From JANNWF01 sp041675805 (GTDB lineage: Bacteria > Pseudomonadota > Gammaproteobacteria > Xanthomonadales > Xanthomonadaceae): a stretch of DNA of 7,332 bases. Location: contig JBAYTD010000133.1 of NCBI GenBank assembly GCA_041675805.1, forward strand, positions 1 to 7,332, in the 5' to 3' direction. Under the pieces are notes generated by a model that saw only the letters and a program-made list of their open reading frames with translations, was not told the origin of the DNA and did not search any database. Both the position numbers and the translations under genes were made by a program. Below are positions 4,983 to 7,332 of this stretch, piece by piece (the first letter of the stretch is position 1; each line of letters starts with the position of its first letter).

Positions 4983-6020
4983 ATGAATACCCAATCCGCT
5001 CCGTTTGCCGCCGCGCCCGCGCCGATCCGCCATGACTGGACGCGCGAACAGGCGCTTGAACTGTTCGACCTGCCGCTGACCGAACTGCTGTTCCGCGCCG
5101 CCAGCGTGCACCGCCAGCATTTCGACCCGGCCGAGGTGCAGGTCTCCACCCTGTTGTCGATCAAGACCGGCGGCTGCCCGGAGGACTGCGGCTACTGTCC
5201 GCAGGCACAGCGCTACCACACCGGCGTCGCGGCGCAGAAGCTGATGACCCTGGATGCCGTCGTCGCCCAGGCCAGCGCCGCCAGGGCGGCCGGCGCGACG
5301 CGCTTCTGCATGGGCGCGGCCTGGCGCAGCCCGAAGGACCGCGACATCGGCAAGGTCGCCGACATGGTGCGCGCCGTGCGCGGCCTCGGCATGGAAACCT
5401 GCGCCACCCTGGGCATGCTGACGCCGCAGCAGGCGCGGGCGCTGAAGGACGCCGGGCTCGACTACTACAACCACAACCTCGACACCGCACCGGAGTTCTA
5501 CGGCGAAGTGATCCGCAGCCGCGAGTACGAGGATCGCCTGGACACGCTGGCGCAGGTGCGCGAGGCCGGCATGAAGACCTGCTGCGGCGGCATCATCGGC
5601 ATGGGCGAGACGCGCGCCCAGCGCGCCGGCCTGTTGCAGACGCTGGCCAACCTGCCCGAACACCCGCAATCGGTGCCGATCAACCGTCTGGTCAAGGTCG
5701 CCGGCACGCCGCTGGCGGAGACGGCGGACCTCGACGACTTCGAGTTCGTCCGCACCGTCGCCGTCGCCCGCCTCATGATGCCGGCCTCGATGGTGCGGCT
5801 GTCCGCCGGCCGCGCCGAGATGAGCGACGCGATGCAGGCGATGTGCTTCATGGCCGGGGCCAACTCGATCTTCTACGGCGAGAAGCTGCTCACCACCGGC
5901 AACCCGGACGTGGAGCGCGACCAGCAACTGTTCGCCCGACTCGGCCTGCGTCCGATGCAGGTCGAGGCGACGGCCACCGTCCACGCCAAGATCTGCGCGC
6001 CGGCCGAAGCCGCCGCCTGA
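4983..6020 (+). CDS. bioB: Biotin synthase
   Basis: BioB is a radical-SAM enzyme that inserts sulfur into dethiobiotin to give biotin, the final step of the pathway. The 345-residue product matches the family length. The radical-SAM [4Fe-4S] motif is C65-x3-C69-x2-C72 (GGCPEDCGYCPQ). The [2Fe-2S] sulfur-donor cluster ligands C109, C140, C200 and R272 are all present at a constant +12 offset from E. coli numbering. Conserved segments FCMGAAWRSP, YYNHNLDT, GGIIGMGE and the C-terminal FMAGANSIFYGEKLLTT are intact. I chose ATG 4983 because the upstream in-frame TTG 4944 is the first triplet of the -35 box. The Ala/Pro-rich N-terminal extension of about 12 residues is harmless variation. It is the first gene of a bioB-bioF-bioH operon, with bioF starting 7 nt after its stop. 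comF lies divergently upstream. Confidence 0.97.
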   Translation: MNTQSAPFAAAPAPIRHDWTREQALELFDLPLTELLFRAASVHRQHFDPAEVQVSTLLSIKTGGCPEDCGYCPQAQRYHTGVAAQKLMTLDAVVAQASAARAAGATRFCMGAAWRSPKDRDIGKVADMVRAVRGLGMETCATLGMLTPQQARALKDAGLDYYNHNLDTAPEFYGEVIRSREYEDRLDTLAQVREAGMKTCCGGIIGMGETRAQRAGLLQTLANLPEHPQSVPINRLVKVAGTPLAETADLDDFEFVRTVAVARLMMPASMVRLSAGRAEMSDAMQAMCFMAGANSIFYGEKLLTTGNPDVERDQQLFARLGLRPMQVEATATVHAKICAPAEAAA

Positions 6021-6027
6021 GCCGCCG

Positions 6028-7206
6028 ATGGCGCGCCCGTCGCTGCGCGAACGCCTGGCGCAACGCCACGCAGCGCGCGCCGAGGCCCATGCGCTGCGTC
6101 GCCTGCGTCCGGCGCAGGCGCGCGAGGGCCTGCGCCTGCAACGCGACGGTCGCTGGCTGACGGTCTTTTGCAGCAACGATTACCTCGGCCTCGCCGACCA
6201 CCCGCGCGTGGTCGCGGCGTTGCGCCAGGCGGCCGCCGAGCACGGCGTCGGCAGCACCTCCGCGCATCTGGTCAACGGCCACCATCGCCTGCATGCGGAG
6301 CTGGAGGAGGCCGTCGCCGAGTGGCTGGGCCACCCGCGCGCGCTGCTGTTCGGCAGCGGTTTCATGGCCAATGTCGGCGTCATCCAGGCGCTGCTGGAAA
6401 CCGACGGTCTGTGCGTGCAGGATCGACTCAACCACGCCAGCCTGCTCGACGGCGCGCGCCAGTCCGGTGCCCTGCTGCGGCGCTATCCGCATGGCGACGC
6501 CGAAGGCGCGCGACGGCAACTGCAAGGTGCCGGCGAACGCCCGGCCCTGCTGGCCACCGACGGCGTGTTCAGCATGGATGGCGACATCGCACCGCTGGCC
6601 GCGCTGGCAGGCGTCGCCACCGACGAAAACGCCCTGCTGTACGTCGACGACGCCCACGGCATCGGCGTGCTTGGCCCGCAGGGACGCGGCAGCCCGGCTG
6701 CCGCCGGCATCCGCTCGCCCCTGCATCTGATCACCCTGGGCAAGGCGCTGGGCGGTCATGGCGCGGTGCTGGCCGGCGAGTCCGAACTGGTCGACGCGGT
6801 GTTGCAGGGCGCGCGCAGTTATCTGTTCAGCACCGCCCTGCCGCCGGCGCTGGCGGCGGCCAGCCTGGAAGCCTTGCGACTGGCCCGCGCCGGCGACGGC
6901 CTGCGCCAGCGCCTGGATGCGTTGATCGCCCGGTTTGCCGGCGGCGCGCGGCAACTGGGCCTGCCGTTGCTGCCCTCGACCACGCCGATCCAGCCGATCC
7001 TGCTCGGCGACAACGCCCGCTGCCTGGCCGCCGCCGAGGCGCTGGAACAGGCCGGCTTCCTGGTCGCGGCGATCCGCCCACCAACCGTTCCCGCCGGTCA
7101 GGCGCGCCTGCGCGTGACCCTGTCCGCCGCACACGGGGACGCCCAGGTCGACGCCCTGCTCGATGCCCTCGGCCGCGTCTGGCGACAATTGGGATCGACG
7201 CCATGA
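6028..7206 (+). CDS. bioF: 8-amino-7-oxononanoate synthase (KAPA synthase)
   Basis: BioF is a cytosolic PLP enzyme. It condenses pimeloyl-ACP (or pimeloyl-CoA) with L-alanine to 8-amino-7-oxononanoate, releasing CO2. The 392-residue product has the family length (~385-395). Visible landmarks are CSNDYLGLADHP (48-59), GVGSTSAHLVNGHHRLHAEL (73-92), the LFGSGFMANV phosphate-binding turn, H136 that stacks on PLP (RLNHASLLDGARQSGA), TDGVFSMDGDIAPL, VDDAHGIGVLG (D207 and H210), and the Schiff-base lysine K239 in LGKALGGHGA (codon 6742-6744). These residues sit at a +3 offset from E. coli numbering. The gene follows bioB by 7 nt with no clear Shine-Dalgarno, implying coupling to bioB translation. 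Its stop overlaps the bioH start as ATGA. Codon use is strongly GC-ending, like bioB. Confidence 0.96.
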   Translation: MARPSLRERLAQRHAARAEAHALRRLRPAQAREGLRLQRDGRWLTVFCSNDYLGLADHPRVVAALRQAAAEHGVGSTSAHLVNGHHRLHAELEEAVAEWLGHPRALLFGSGFMANVGVIQALLETDGLCVQDRLNHASLLDGARQSGALLRRYPHGDAEGARRQLQGAGERPALLATDGVFSMDGDIAPLAALAGVATDENALLYVDDAHGIGVLGPQGRGSPAAAGIRSPLHLITLGKALGGHGAVLAGESELVDAVLQGARSYLFSTALPPALAAASLEALRLARAGDGLRQRLDALIARFAGGARQLGLPLLPSTTPIQPILLGDNARCLAAAEALEQAGFLVAAIRPPTVPAGQARLRVTLSAAHGDAQVDALLDALGRVWRQLGSTP

Positions 7207-7332
7207 TCCACTTCGAGATCGACGGCGACGGCCCGCCGCTGGTGATGCTGCACGGCTGGGCCATGCACGGCGACGTGTTCGCCCCGCTCAGCCAGCGCCT
7301 GCGCGCGCGGCGCACCCTGTATCGCGTCGACC
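7203..7332 (+). CDS. bioH: Pimeloyl-ACP methyl ester carboxylesterase, N-terminal part (runs off window)
   Basis: The frame gives 43 residues, starting MIHFEIDGDGPPLVMLHGWA and continuing MHGDVFAPL. This is the N-terminus of an alpha/beta-hydrolase: a first strand, then the HGW oxyanion-hole motif characteristic of BioH (E. coli LHGWGLNAEVW). BioH hydrolyses pimeloyl-ACP methyl ester, ending the BioC-initiated pimelate synthesis and supplying the acyl donor for BioF. The catalytic Ser, Asp and His lie beyond the window, so activity cannot be checked. ATG 7203 overlaps the bioF stop by ATGA. The position directly after bioF strongly supports bioH over other alpha/beta-hydrolases. bioC is expected next but is not visible. 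Confidence 0.85.
   Translation, partial: MIHFEIDGDGPPLVMLHGWAMHGDVFAPLSQRLRARRTLYRVD

Noticed and set aside
4908..6176. Minus-strand open frame of 422 codons opposite bioB
   Set aside because: It is antisense to bioB, whose catalytic residues are all in place. The composition (His/Arg/Gly/Val) is typical of a shadow frame.
5890..7188. Minus-strand open frame of 432 codons opposite bioF
   Set aside because: It is antisense to bioF, which has all PLP-binding residues. No family motif and no start signal were seen.
1..7332. CRISPR arrays, tRNA/rRNA genes, insertion sequences
   Set aside because: I saw no evenly spaced direct repeats, cloverleaf-like segments, transposase motifs or terminal inverted repeats with target duplications.

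Overview
The window looks like chromosomal DNA from a high-GC gammaproteobacterium, most likely of the Xanthomonadales/Lysobacterales (Xanthomonas, Lysobacter or Rhodanobacter relatives). This rests on the strongly GC-ending codons and on the comF<>bioB-bioF-bioH arrangement, which I recall from that order. The assignment is an inference, not a database match.

Region 1 (1-816) is accessory DNA. It holds the 3' end of an RHH-type antitoxin gene overlapping a complete MazF/PemK-like toxin gene. Two gene fragments follow: a piece resembling region 2 of an ECF-like sigma factor, then the last ~55 codons of an SNF2/DEAH helicase. They abut in different frames, so this looks like deletion or recombination debris. 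Region 2 (848-1768) encodes one unrecognised membrane-anchored or exported protein of 306 residues.

Region 3 (1868-3143) is a small envelope cluster. A glycine-zipper outer-membrane-type lipoprotein gene is flanked by two small paralogous membrane-protein genes in opposite orientation. Their 5' halves are nearly identical at the DNA level, forming an inverted repeat about 1.1 kb apart. A perfect 13-bp GC-rich stem lies between the two convergent 3' ends.

Region 4 (3276-7332) is core metabolism. ubiA (4-hydroxybenzoate polyprenyltransferase, ubiquinone pathway) converges on comF (phosphoribosyltransferase-like competence protein). comF diverges from the biotin operon bioB-bioF-bioH. bioH prepares or releases the pimeloyl moiety, bioF makes KAPA (7-keto-8-aminopelargonate) from it, and bioB performs the final sulfur insertion. 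bioF and bioH overlap by ATGA, and bioH runs off the window. bioB has a perfect TTGACA -35 box. Both bioB and ubiA have AGACT-type -10 candidates very close to the ATG and no Shine-Dalgarno, suggesting leaderless or near-leaderless mRNAs.

I found no RNA genes, CRISPR array, intact insertion sequence or clearly new multi-gene system. The most unusual structure is the inverted paralog pair around the lipoprotein gene.
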